From positions 124,001 to 188,000 of the forward strand of contig SAUG01000077.1 in assembly GCA_011316305.1 (NCBI GenBank): a stretch of DNA of 64,000 nucleotides, written 5' to 3'. Within the stretch, counting starts at the first letter, position 1, and each line of letters begins with the position of its first letter. The notes under the pieces are model-generated. The model worked only from the letters and a program-made list of their open reading frames with translations. It was not told the origin of the DNA and did no database searches. Of this stretch, positions 45,545 through 57,640 are shown piece after piece. Origin of the DNA: Rusavskia elegans. Lineage: Eukaryota > Ascomycota > Lecanoromycetes > Teloschistales > Teloschistaceae. A program made the position numbers and the translations under genes.

Positions 45545-46976
45545 GTTCGAGAGGGGATGTGAAGGTAGTCTATACTGCAGATTGAGGTTCTCGGACCTCC
45601 AAGCTTCGTAGGAGGCTGCAGAGAGATGGCCTGTCTGATGCCGCGGATAAAGTGGCGGATGCATTACTCTGACGACGGCACACCGCGGATGCTTGAGCAC
45701 CAATCATGAACAGGCCAGCTGGTACACGAATGGTCCGGATGGAAGCATCTCCCTCTGCGACGACTGAGACAGGCTTGAAGTTCACAACAGTTGACAGCAC
45801 TATGATGCCTGCATTTTGCTAGACTGGACGATTGCCAAGCCAAGGCTTACGTCATCGACATGCCCCCTCACAGTTCCCTTCCTTGTTGTGGAAAGAACCA
45901 AGCGCATTACATAAGAAGTAACAACGGTCGATACGTCGATATTGGATTTCGATGTAACGATTGCCTATAACTTGCTGCGTAGCTGCTAAAGACAATTGCT
46001 CGACAAGGCGTAGATGTCTCACTTGGCACGGGACTTGGTTCTGAGGGACGGCCCCTATTGCGGTCAATTTTTTACACGACGAGCCTTCCTGCAATCACTC
46101 CAACGCATACTGTATTTGGCTGCAGGCAATCAAAGCTCTATCATCGCCGAGGAATAAGCCTCATGGAGAACGAGCTACAAACACTGACGGCCTTGGTAGC
46201 TGCGATTTGTCTTGCTTTCGAAGCGCATCACGACCTTGATTCCTGGCGAGCAAGGAATTTGCCAAAGAGGGCGAAATTTTGATGATTCATCTTCTCTTTC
46301 TTTCATCTTTTTCCCAGTGAATATTCTGGGGCTCCATAAGTGGGAGTCTTCTACTTGTCTTCTAGGGGATAAGCCTGATTCTGCTTTTTAGGTCATTCGA
46401 CGCAATTATCATCCTTTTGATACACAGCAGTATATATACAAACACTTGGCCTTCTCCTCATTTTTCTATATCTCTCTAAAGCCAGGCTATGGCGAGTGTT
46501 TACACCGACATGTAGCCGCCAATTCTCCCAATCAGATGGCGTTTACTGCGCCATGCTAATGCATGGCAGCAAGGCTGTCAGCCTCGTTCCCTCCAGACGC
46601 TTTCATATTTTCTTCTCGAATCTCTGCCTTGATAGCAGCGACCTTTCCTTGACTCTTCAAAGACATGGCATAGCAGCACAAAGGAGACGCTTGGACTTGG
46701 GTTGCTTAAGAAATGGACTACGCAGATCCACAAGATTCGGTGAGTCCTCCTGGAGTTTCATCTCCAGCCTTGTCACGCACAGCAGCTTTTGCATGCATCC
46801 CACGGTCAAGTCTGCCTTCTCGGGTTCGACAAGTGGGGGCATGCATGAATCCGTTCTTACGACAGTCTACTTGACCAAAAGTTTGGCCCCGGCTTAAGGG
46901 ACAGTTGACTTGGACACGGCTGAACAGCTGTTTGTCGTCAGCCTGCGATGGCCTTAGCTAATCTAAGTATCTCTAG
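45545..46976. other. Intergenic region; likely holds the 5' end of the caspase gene
   Basis: No complete gene is seen. The acceptor at 46976 (CTAATCTAAGTATCTCTAG) implies that an upstream exon of the following gene lies here, probably within the last few hundred bases, but I could not identify its start codon. Confidence 0.4.
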
Positions 46977-49900
46977 GGCTATGGCGACGATGATTCAACT
47001 CCGTCGTCATTACATCCCGATAGATTTGATCACGATCACATTAGCAAACTTGAGGTTTTCTCTCAAGATCTCCAGAAAGCCATCGCCAATTCGTTTCCCC
47101 GACCGAATACTTCGTACACTTCTGTTCACGTGTTACTGCTCCGGTGGGCTGAAGATGACCTCAACGTCCAAGACGAGCTCACGTCATTGAAGGACGTCTT
47201 CGAAAATCAATATCAGTTTGTTACTGAGCAGTGGGATATCCCTAGCCAAAACCCGACAAGGGCACTGCAAACCAAGTTATATGACTTCCAGAATTGCCAT
47301 CAAAGTGAAGATGAGCTACTGATCGTTTATTATGGCGGTCATGGGGACGCTGATCGAAGGCGAGGTCGCAGCATCTGGGCAGCGTACAAAGCAATCCCTA
47401 TCAAATGTTGCCTTCAGTACTGACAAATTGCAGTAACAGGAAGCCAGACAGCCCGACGCTCACCTGGTCTTCCTTACAACATCTACTAGAGACCGCAATC
47501 CCACACGTACTCATCATTCTGGACTGTTGCTACGCGGCGAATGCTGCACGAGATACATCTGAAGGCACGACCAAGGAACTACTCGCTGCTTGTGGGCGTG
47601 AGAATCCCACCTTGGGCGTCGGAATTCGCTCGTTCACCTCAGCAATCGTGGAAGAGTTGCAAGCCTTCGGAAGAAGTCCCTTTACTGTTGCCATGCTACA
47701 TAGTCGCTTGATCACCATGCGTTGGAGGCTCGCATACACCCCGGTCTATGCTCTGCTTTCTGAACATGGAGGGCATAGTATTGAGCTTGCCCCTCTGTCT
47801 GCTTTGACACAAACCGGAAAATCCTCTGATGAGGGTGATTCGGGCTTCGACGAGGACATGATGGATATCTCTACCCCTGAAGCACGGGTCGCTGCAGATA
47901 CACGGGTACTGCTTTCTGTATCCATATCCGATGACGCCGCCTGTGACATTGCCGAGTGGAAGAAATGGCTTGTTACTCAGGCCCCAGTCGAGATCACCAA
48001 AGTCGCAGTAAAAGTTGAGGCAGTCTTCAAGAGTCATTCAACGATGCTGATAATTTCGTTGCCCATCATGGCCTGGAACTGTCTTCCCAATAAAGCTGCA
48101 TATCGATTCGTTGGCTTTGTCAAATCAGGAAACCTGGATCAAACGCACTTGGACGTAGAAAGAGACAATGGGCGACTGGCAGCGACTGTCAGCAGTCATC
48201 AAGGTGAAAAACGATTAGTAAAAAAACAGTTGCAACTCCTCGAAAGTAGGACACTATCAACGTCGGAAGAACTATCCAAAGAACGAGACGCTGCAAGGGA
48301 CAGCCTGTCAGAGATTCAACAAAGTATGAAAGCCACGAAGAGCAACCTCCTTGCACAGCAAGAAGTAGCTGCGCAGAGACAAGTACTATTGGAGCGAAAA
48401 GAACAGGAGTGGGCCAATGAAAAACGAACTATGGAAGACAAAGCCCGTGTTGCCGAAGAGCGTCTTGCAGCTCTGCTAGAACACCAGTCTACCGAAGGCA
48501 AGACAAGCGCCCTAGCGCCAAAAGATATGAAAGAATTTCCGATCGATTCACGTCCCATGAATGTTTCCAAGTTTCATCCCAAACCCGAAAGTCCAAAACA
48601 TACAAGCATTCAAGCCAGGACGTTGAATTTCTTCGAGCCATTGCCACCAACCACTAATATCATTCCACCAGACATAAAGGCCTTCCCAAAGTCCGGTCTT
48701 TTACAGAGCTCTCGCCATGGTGACTCAGCCTTGCAATATTTCCAGAATGCCGAATCAACGGCCCAAGCCGGTTCGGCCATGGCCAGCACTCTTCAAACTG
48801 CCGGCTGGGCACCGCCCGGCTCTGAGGGTGATTTTCCAATAAAGACTGAAAGGACATGTTCGCCTCTTCACGATACCTCAGGTATTCATGATGAAGCCAC
48901 CGCCGGAAATAGTCCAATAGAAGCTAAAACCACGACGCCACGACCATCCATCATTTTCAAAGAGGAGCAATGGACTAGTGCTAAGCCCCTGCAGGGCGAA
49001 GAATTCAGTCACATGAATGAGACCAAAAACGATGATATCTGGTTTGACAAAGTCGTGAAAGAGGAAGCTGCAACTTCACCAGCAAAACAGCTCAATTACT
49101 CCCCCTGGTCTAAAGAGCATGTGCCTAATTCCCTTGAAATCTCGCAAAAAGAGAAATCGACCTCAGGCACATTCGACTTTGCTAGTTCACCTCAGTCAAC
49201 TCAATGGACCAATGAGATGGATCTCCAGCTGCAACAGGCGCGGCAGCAAGGTCAAAACTGGGCTACGATAGCCGAAAGCTACTTCCCTTCGAGTACTGCG
49301 AATGCTTGTCGCAAACGGCATGAGAAAGTAATGGAAAACAGAAGAAACGAATACACCAAGTTCGAACTATTAGCAACCCTTTACGCTCAGCTGCGTGAGT
49401 ATACATGGAGCAAGTTGGCACTTGCAGCTGGGGAGCACTGGTCGGTAGTAGAAGCCAAGGCAAGCCACGATTTATGCAGACCCCATATAGTTTCTTGCTG
49501 ACGATAATCACACAGTGCATGGGGAACGGCCTCCAAATTCTACTAAGCACCGCCCGGGTCAGACAGCATTCAGCCCCTCCTTCCAAGGCTGATGCGAGCA
49601 GCTACGACGACTTCGGTGACAGTGCCATTTGGCTAGATGATGAGTCTACTGAGCTGAGCGGGCAGAGAAACGTGACATCGTCAACCGGCGAAGTCGGCTC
49701 ATTAGATATACCAAATAAGTTTGAAGTCGAGCAAGACTTTTGTTCCAAGGAGGAATGGCACATTGTGAACAGCAACCCCAGCAATCTAGGACCAGAGCCG
49801 TCGTCCTTGTCTGGGCCTCGGAGTATGCCTTTGCAGAGCGTCAACCAGACCAGGAAGAAACGTCAGCGGACAACATTCGAAGACACTACCCACGAATGTC

Positions 49901-50580
49901 TTATCTGTGGAAAACTCTTCAAGCGTAGTTACAATTGGAAGGCTCACATGGAGACGCACAATCCCAACAGAAAATACCCTTATCCATGCACAGCTATAAT
50001 TGATGATGTACCATGTTCAAAAAGGTTTCAGCGCAAGACGGACCTTGATCGACACTATGATAGCGTGAGTTCCGGCTTCGAATCTCGATACAGAATGAGG
50101 CTAAGAGCATACATACAGGTACATCTCAAAGCTCGTAATCATGAGTGTGAGCTCTGCGGCAATCGTTTTGCCAAGAAAGACACACTTAGAAGGCATAATG
50201 AAGATGGGTGTCCCAAGCGATTCGAAATCGGTATGTCTGGCCGGGATCTCACTCTCCTCCCGCCGCAGCGTACCCTGGATCCCATGGCTCCGCACCCCTT
50301 AAATCCCCACTTAGCTTCGTGGCCCTCGACTTCCACCTTATATCCGCACCCATCGACTTCCACCTTATATCCGTCCCCATTGCCTATTGAAATAGATCCG
50401 TACCTATTGACTTCCACATCGGCTCGGAAGCCATTGACACATTACAACTTATATCCGTCCCCATCGACTTCCACATTAGCTTCGTACCTCTCCAGACAGC
50501 CGCCCGGTCAAAGACATGACGAACAAAAGGACACCGAAGATAATTTGGGATCAACCGGTATCAGGAGACACTTCTTGTAA
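46977..50580 (+). CDS. Caspase-like domain, coiled coil, Myb/SANT and C2H2 zinc-finger protein
   Basis: Exons 46977-47383, 47434-49459, 49516-50064 and 50119-50580 close in one frame (1147 codons; the 5' exon is missing). Residues 1-230 form a peptidase C14 caspase-like domain: ELLIVYYGGHGD carries the catalytic His and HVLIILDCCYAANAARD the catalytic Cys. There follows the WKKWL...VGFVKSGNL segment often seen behind such domains in fungi, a charged coiled coil (about 48190-48500), a disordered Ser/Pro/Lys part, and then QWTNEMDLQLQQARQQGQNW...CRKRHEKVM, a Myb/SANT repeat, with a second repeat ending HWSVVEAKCMGNGLQIL. That repeat is completed across a GC-AG intron (AAG|GCAAGC...CACAG, 49460-49515). 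Next are three C2H2-type fingers (HECLICGKLF...HMETH; a variant C-x8-C finger interrupted by intron 50065-50118; HECELCGNRF...H), and a repetitive STSTLYP tail. A protease-fold protein with DNA-binding ends; a cell-death or regulatory role is inference. Internal exon joins are strong; the N-terminus is not resolved. Confidence 0.8.
50320..50500 (+). repeat. 27-bp coding minisatellite
   Basis: In the 3' end of the caspase/zinc-finger gene, the 27-bp unit CGACTTCCACCTTATATCCG plus CACCCAT or TCCCCAT occurs in tandem twice and again in degraded form about 100 bp later. It encodes STSTLYP(H/S)P units. The period is a multiple of three, so copy-number change would not shift the frame. Confidence 0.75.
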
Positions 50581-51880
50581 CCCTAGGCCTACGTTTGGTG
50601 AAGACATGGCACAATGGAATCTGGAACACCAATCTGTACCTACGCCGGCATGATTACTTCCCTCAACTCAGGGCGGCGGCTGGAGGAGTCTCCTGATTGA
50701 ACCACATACTTCCCCTCGTCTCCTCTTGGAACATAGGATCTCGTCTTTGTGGGACCTCATTTGATACATATCTTGCTTTATCTCACACTTGAGGTACTCA
50801 TGTGCTTGTGGTAATTTACTATCGATTGATCGAAATGGCGTTCGGTCGCGGATGATTAGAATCTCTTAGACGCTGATTCCTTTGTGGTAGACACGGAGAC
50901 TTCGCCAAGCGGAGTTCTTTCTTAGGCTTGAATTCAAAAAACTGGCAGGAAAGACTCTCCGAGGACCGCAAAATTTTCGATCTACTTCTTCGCTAACGTA
51001 CATTCTCGAAATCTGAACTGAAGCCGGGTACATGCTAAACCACATGCCAACAGAGGAAACCGGTGTGCATTACCAAGACCAATATCGGCAGTATAGAGAA
51101 ACCTCTGAGGGTCCCTTCCCATCTTTCTCTCATGCACCACCAGCTATGTTCAGAAGCAAGCTACAGAAGAATGAAACATGGCCGGCGTTATGTATTAAAT
51201 CTCTCTGATGATGTATCGGCCCAGAGTGGTTTCGACAAAGATCGTTTACATAGCATGAAATATATCACGGGTACATAGAGATTTCATGTCAACCACAAAG
51301 CAGTAACACACTTTGATACACAACAACACTTCGAAGAAGACCTAACAAGCAAAATCAGCAAGACGTTGGAAAACCCCTTCAATTGGCGGCTAGAGAATAG
51401 TACGACACTGCAGACAGATCTTCGTTCCACTTGCAAGATTGCAGGTAATTCACTTGGCTGATATCTTCTGCGGAACGTTGAACATTGCTTGTATTGTAAT
51501 CCATACCATGCCCGTTTGGCATATCCTGGTCCTGGCGATCGAAGGACCTGAACAGGGAGTTTCCAAAAACACAGTGAAGTATTCGACTGGGAATCGCCAT
51601 AATTTCCGTGGTTGGTCAAGACCTCAAGAAGGTGTATTCTGGCAATCCTTAAGCCCCTACTATCACAGCGGTCAAAGAGGAATTTATACAGTGAAGTCGA
51701 TGGTGTTGAAAGACGGACATGGTTCCCTGAGCCGAAGTCTAGGAAATAGCAAGGACTAAAAGCTTGTGAGAGGCAGAAATCCGTTGGTGTTGTCCCCCTT
51801 TCCACTATAGGCGATCATGGGATATTACGTACCCCAGGGGAAATAAAGAGTGATAAAAACGTGATTTTCCCTGTACTACC
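50581..51880. other. Right edge of gene island, no convincing gene
   Basis: A minus-strand frame at 51284-51805 (173 codons, several Cys near the end) and overlapping plus-strand frames are open but show no signal peptide, domain or splice chain. The composition changes to RIP-type AT-rich DNA at about 51880. Confidence 0.45.
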
Positions 51881-52339
51881 TACCTAAATTTTACAGCGAA
51901 ATCCTAAGACCTCTACTATCTATATTTTAACCTCTACTACCTTATTAGCGTACGTTTATTTTTTCTAATCCGGCTAAATTAAAGTTATATATATTCTTTA
52001 CTTTATTTAATATACCTCCTTTCTATAAAATTTATAATTCTACTACCGCTACTACCGCTACTACTACTAAAGTTTTTTAAATTTCTTTTTCTAATTCTAC
52101 TTTAACTATATAGGTAGTACCTAATCTATCGAAAAGATAAATCGATACGATAAAGGAAAAGATAGCTAGAAAAGCTAAAGCCGCTAAAAAAAAAGTCGCG
52201 AAATAGTAAACTACTAATAAAAAAACCGCTAAAAAAACTAGAAAGAAAAAGGTCGCTAATAATAAAAAAGCCGCTAATATTATTGTATTCGAATAAAAAT
52301 TAGTTAAAACTAAAGTATAAAATATATAACGTCTTTATA
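51881..52339 (+). repeat. Lys/Ala-rich RIP relic, left part (interrupted by an LTR element)
   Basis: On the plus strand about 52140-52300 reads as a Lys/Ala-rich stretch (ARKAKAAKKKVAK, NKKTAKKTRKKKVANNKKAA) with a few RIP stops. A similar Lys-rich stretch resumes right after the LTR element, at about 55624 (KKKEVFKKEVVKKKAIKE), in a readable frame. This suggests that one older element was split by the insertion at 52340. Family unknown. Confidence 0.5.
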
Positions 52340-52735
52340 TATTAGAGGGTATTACGCTCGAATCTAGCTATAGCCGTAGACGTAGTCCGAGCTACTAAAT
52401 AGTAAAGGAATTCTAGTATAGATTATTATAATTAATTTTATATAGCCGTAGAAGTACGATTATAATATTACGAAGTATTTTTATTATAAAGTAATTAAAA
52501 AGAAAATAGTAGAGACGTATTTAATAATTATATTAATAACTAATAAGAGAAACTATTTATAGGAATAATAAGTAATATATATAATAAAAGTAGCTATAAA
52601 GGCCGATAGGTAGCTATCTACTAAAAGTCCTATTAAAAAAGGCGGCTATAGTAGCTATAGGCGGCTATAGATAATTAGATTCGTTTATCTAACTAATTTT
52701 TCTAGAGAACCTCTATAGAATTATAGATATAATAC
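52340..52735 (-). repeat. LTR (left copy) of the gag-only element
   Basis: Begins TATTAGAGGG and ends TATAATA, which would be TG...CA before RIP. Aligns over its whole length with 55229-55623. Confidence 0.8.
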
Positions 52736-55228
52736 GGTTCCTTCTATATCTATTTTTATCTAGTATAAAAACCGTCTACGGGGTATAAAAAGGGGTTTTT
52801 TTTTTTTTTTTTCCTTTCTTAATATTTTTATTATATTTAGTTAAAAGAAATTATAATATCTTTTTTTTATTTTTTATATATCTATAATCTTTTAAAAGAG
52901 TATAAAGTCGAAGTTAGTAGTAATATTTATAGTAAATATACTCGGATTTAGAAATTATATAATCTTTTAATATCTAATACTATCTATATATTAATTCTTT
53001 TATTTTTTTATTCTACTAATTTTTATAGAAAAGCGTTTTAAAAATAAAAAGAATAAACTTTATTCTAATATTATAGATATTTTTAATAAATATTCCGAAA
53101 TTTACTATCGGATCGAATCTTTTTTTAATTTTAAAAAGGAAATTTATAATAAATATTTAGCCTAGGAATTAGATCTTTATCGATTCTTTAATAAATAAAA
53201 GCGTTTTATTATCTATTATCGCGTTTTAAATAAATATAAAAGTAATTTTATTATTTATGAATAGCGTATATTTTTTTATTTTAATAAATTTAATAATCCG
53301 GTTACGTTCTACTTTTCTATTAATTTTATACTAGCCGCGTAAAAGGTGTTTATTAAATTAATATCTAGGTTTAGTTTAGATAATCTAAATTAAATTTTAA
53401 GAGATTTTAATTTTTCTTAGCCTATAGAAAATATAGGATTTTAAAAAAAATCTAATAAGAAATTTTTTCTTTATTAGTTTTATATATTCCGAGTTATATA
53501 TCTATATTATAAATTATTTTCGGTTCTTCTACTAGTCCTACTAAGTTTTATTCTTTAGCTACTATTTCGTCCTATAATAATAAGAACGGATATTAATTAA
53601 ATTCTTTATTTCTAAATTAAATACTAAATATTAAGTCTAGTATTCTATCGTTCTAGTCTATTTAATTAGGTTTATAGTATTCGATTTTATTTATAGCTTT
53701 AACTATACTTTAGTATTTTTTTCTAATATAGTTTATCTAAAGCTATTAAATTATTTTTTTACTTTTATTATATTTTTTAGTAAGTTATTAGAAGAAGTAA
53801 TAATATTCTTTTTAAATTTTTATCTTTTAAACTTTTCCGCCTTCTTTAAATTTTTTATCTAAGTTTTTAATTTCTTTATAGTTTATTATCGAAGCTACGT
53901 CTAGCTTTTTATATAAAAAGTTTTTATAGGCTAGAAGATATATTATTTATAGTTCTATTTTTTTATTAATAGTATTTTTTTCTATTAGTTTTTTTAAAAT
54001 CGATTCTTTCTATTTATTTTCTAAGATAATATAACTTTTTTAACTTTCGATTATAATAAAATTTATTATTCCGATTAATCTATATTTTATTTTAACTTCG
54101 ATATTAAGGATTCTATTATTATTTATTATTTATCTATAGAGATATCTTTTAATTTTATTATAGAATTCTTTTATAACTTTATTATATTCCTTTCTATTTA
54201 CGAGAGCTATTATTTATTAATTTCTAATTTTAATTTTAAATACTATTATAAAGGGTTTTTCGGTTTTATATAATTTAAAATCGATTATTAGCTTTATTTT
54301 CTATTTTTTTTTTAATTTTTTAGAATAGTATCCTGTCCCTTTTTTATCTAATAGATAGATAGAGTAAATATTATTATAGTAGGTTAATTAGTTTTTTACT
54401 ATATATTTATTAGATAATTTCTCTATTACTTTAAAAAAATATTTAATTACTTTAATTATCTTTTTAATTAAGTAATTTCTTTTAAAGTATCCTATTTTTC
54501 TATATAAATAATAAGCTTTAGTTTTTAATTTTCTAGTTTCGGTAGTATTAAGTTTTATTAGATTTCTTCTAGGTTTTTTTTTAATAGGTTTTATTTTATT
54601 CAATATCTATTTATCTAAATATATTTTATACTATTTAATATTAATTTTTATTATTAATTTAATAAAATCTACTAATAAATCTGGTTCTTTAATTACTACT
54701 ATAGTTTTTTTAACTTTTATCTAGAATCCTTTATAAAAGTAAACTTTTAAAAATTATATCTTCTTAGTCTATTTTATAAGCTAATATTTTAAACTAAATA
54801 GCGTAGATAGCTACCGACTTCTACTATTTTAGAATTATTAGTTTTTTATCTATTACTTTATTTTTATTATTATTTCCGAAGGTTTTTTTTATAGCTATAA
54901 TAAGATTACCGAAAGTATAGAAGATCTATAATATTTTATCTTCTTTCTATCTTTCCGGGTTATTAAAGTAATCTTCTATTCGAAGCTATATCTAATTAAA
55001 GGTAGCCTTTTCTAGATATAATATTATAAATAGAATTTTAACTATTTTATTTAGAAACTAGTTTATATATAATATAAAGTAGATATTCATTTATATTACC
55101 TATAATTTTAAAGATCCTTTATTATCTTTATAGATATTAAATATTACTACTTTAATAGTATCGCTTCGATCTATAGGTTAGGATAACAAGACTAATATAA
55201 TAAATTATTAAAATATAATATTCCTATA

Positions 55229-55623
55229 TATTAGAAGGCGTTATACTCGAGTCTAGCTATAGCTATAGATATAGTCCGAGCTATTAAATAGTAAAAAAGT
55301 TCTAGTATAAAGTATTATAACTAATTCTATATAGCCGTAGAAGTACGGTTATAATATTATAAGGTATCTTTATTACGAAGTAATTAAGAAGAGAATAGTA
55401 GAGATATATTTAATATTTATATTAATAACTAATAAAAGAAACTATTTATAGAAATAATAAGCGATATATATAGTAAAAATAGCTATAAAAATCGATAGAT
55501 AGCTGTTTATTAAAAGTCCTATTAGGAAGGGCGGCTATAGCGGCTATAGGCGGCTATAGATAATTAGGCTCGCTTATTTAACTAATCCTTCCAGAGAACC
55601 TCTATAGAATCGTAAACGTAACA
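55229..55623 (-). repeat. LTR (right copy) of the gag-only element
   Basis: Begins TATTAGAAGG and ends CGTAAACGTAACA. Less mutated than the left copy at its right end, where the terminal CA survives. Confidence 0.8.
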
Positions 55624-56500
55624 AGATATTATTAAAAAAAAAGAAGTATTTAAAAAGGAAGTAGTAAAGAAAAAGGCTATTAAAGAAACTATTAAAAAGT
55701 AGATCTAGTAGATAGCGAATCTTTTTAGAAATAATTTCTAGGTTATTTAGAAAAAAGATATTCGTATTTTTCTATCGGTAATATATACTATAAGCTAGTA
55801 TTTATACTAGAAGGAAGATACTATCGATAATACTATTACTAAAAGCTTCGATATATCTAATAACTTTAGCTTCGATATCTTTACTAGTAATATTATTAAA
55901 AAGATTAGAATTAAAATTTCTATTTCTAACGATTTCTACTTTATATAGTTATTTATAAACCTTTATTTATTAAATTGAGTAGGAGATTCCGAAAATTAAT
56001 ACGAAGATTTAAATAATTAGTTAAAAATTAATAGGATTATTTAGTATTAGATTAATATTAATAAAAAGAAAAATATTAGCGTTTATATTAAATAGAAATA
56101 TAAGCTTTCGGCTAGTTCTTCCGGCTATTATATAGATAAACCAGATAAAAATACTAGAAAAAAGGATTTTAAAAAAAATAGGAAGCGAAAGATCTCGCGT
56201 ATTAATTTTAATTCTAACTTTTCTAATTTAAAAAATAAAAATAAAGACTTTAGTAAATATATATCTATATCTTCCGATACTAATATATTAATATCTTCTT
56301 TCGAAAGAAAGAAAAAAACGATATCTATTACTAAAAAATAGAGGCTTAATACTATCTATAATAAATCGATAAAAAAGAAATATAGATAATTTAACTATAA
56401 TTTTATTAAGATAAATAGATATAAGCGAGTCGAGTATCTAGACGAAAATAAATATAGTTACTAGTAACTATAGGGCGAAAAGACTTATTATCTTCTGATT
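55624..56500 (+). repeat. Lys-rich RIP relic, right part
   Basis: Continuation of the relic interrupted at 52340. The plus strand reads (with stops) AIKETIKKQIQQIANLFRN-like, then SFDISNNFSFDIF and further Asp/Ser/Lys-rich segments. The last part (about 56370-56480) gives YRQFNYNFIKINRYKRVEYL. Family not recognised. Confidence 0.4.
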
Positions 56501-57640
56501 TTAAATGTTATAACGAGGTCAAATATAGATAATAATTGGGTGGTAGAAGGATTTTATTAAGGTTGATGTTCTATAGAAGAGGCCTGCGGGTATAAAAGAT
56601 GCGTACCAAGGCCGCTATCTAATCTAGCGAGCCGTACTAAACCTAATCGGGTAATTTATTATATACCTCTCGGCCTTATAAAAGCTTGCTCTATAATAAA
56701 TACCCTAAAAAGAGAAAAAGGCATCGCCCTCGATACTATAACGAGCGCTAGCGAGAGGGCAGACGGTTATACTATACAGGAGCTATAGTAACCGTGTCGG
56801 AGCTCTCCTAGCAGCTGGACCAATGCCTCTATGATAATTCCAAGCCAATGACTATATGCTATGTTCTCCAAGCTGTTTCTCGATAACTATAACGCTATTA
56901 GCGGCGGCGGCGAGCTTGCTAGCCAATAGGATGATATAAATTGGCGCTGACGAGGTGGTTTAGAGGGCAGAGAGGAAGGTGGAGTAGAGAAGGCGGAGCC
57001 TGCGGAGGTGGCGGCGGAGGCGCTTGCGCAGTTTGATTTGGAGGCAGCTGATTGGCTGGCTTTTGTTACGTTTAATAGAAGCCAAATTAGAGCTTTTGGA
57101 TCGAGCCTTCTGATTGGCCGGTTTGATTTTGAACAGGGTCCAGGCTATATGGAGCCGAATTTGTTGAACAGCTGCGAAGTCGTTATATAGGCGCGTTTTT
57201 GAGGTGGCAGATAGATTCGTACAGGAGAACTCTCATGTTGAACAGTGATTTTGGTAGGGGTAAAAGGTGCTGGGGCAGAGATTTCTCGATAATATGAGGG
57301 GGCAGGCGTTCGCGGAGGCGTCATAGGAGGCGCTAGAGGTGCGATCTCGATAGTTTGTACAGGTGATGATGGTTTCTCAGGTGCTGGAGCTGTTTTGGGT
57401 GTAGAAAGTGGAGTACTGGGTGGAGATAGTGATGATTTGGGCTTGAACGATGGAGAAGGAGGTGTAGAAGGAGCGGAATGAGACGTCCCGGTCGTTTTCT
57501 TTGCATGAGAGGCTTCGATATGCCTATAAAGTTGGCTGTTAGAGGAGAATCTCTCCGGGTAACGCTTGTATTCGTAGGGATACTGGAAACGGAAGGCGGC
57601 CTGTACTTCTATTTAATCGCTGTAGTAGAATATTATATAA
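56501..57640 (-). mobile_element. Less-mutated retroelement fragment with zinc-finger motif
   Basis: In contrast to its surroundings this stretch keeps normal CpA/TpG content. On the minus strand from about 57570 down to 57240 a frame reads YKRYPERFSSNSQLYRHIE followed by SHAKK and a Pro/Ser/Thr-rich linker (SAPSTPPSPSFKP, PLAPPMTPPRTPAPSYY). The first part is a C2H2-like finger, with Cys changed to Tyr, of the sort found in fungal Gypsy polyproteins between gag and pol. The left part (56507 on) begins TGTTATAACGAGG and may be an LTR. An opposite-strand frame at 57008-57190 (AAEALAQFDLEAADWLAFV) is open but unassigned. Confidence 0.5.

Larger units (their letters stand above)
52340..55623 (-). 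mobile_element. Gag-only LTR retrotransposon, RIP-mutated
   Basis: Two long direct repeats of about 395 bp (52340-52735 and 55229-55623) bound a 2.5-kb interior. They share TTAGAGGGTATTACGCTCGA-type starts, the GGCGGCTATAGCGGCTATAG-like block and AGAGAACCTCTATAGAAT ends, differing mostly by RIP-type changes. The minus-strand interior from about 55200 to 54390 reads as a gag: a helical region (ATFN, EDYFNNPE, YTFGNLIIAIKKTFGNNNK, VATYATQFKILAYKI) and a zinc knuckle YYLYRKIGYFKRNY whose three Cys and His have become Tyr (about 54500). No protease, reverse transcriptase or integrase fits in the rest, so it looks non-autonomous. A run of 15 T at 52797-52812 lies near the interior end. No target-site duplication could be confirmed. 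Confidence 0.75.

Noticed and set aside
51284..51805. 173-codon minus-strand frame, considered as a small cysteine-rich secreted protein
   Set aside because: No signal peptide, Cys clustered only at the end, overlapping frames on the other strand.
57008..57190. 60-codon plus-strand frame in the right AT-rich block
   Set aside because: It lies opposite a more convincing minus-strand retroelement frame, has no domain, and its GC-richness alone explains the missing stops.
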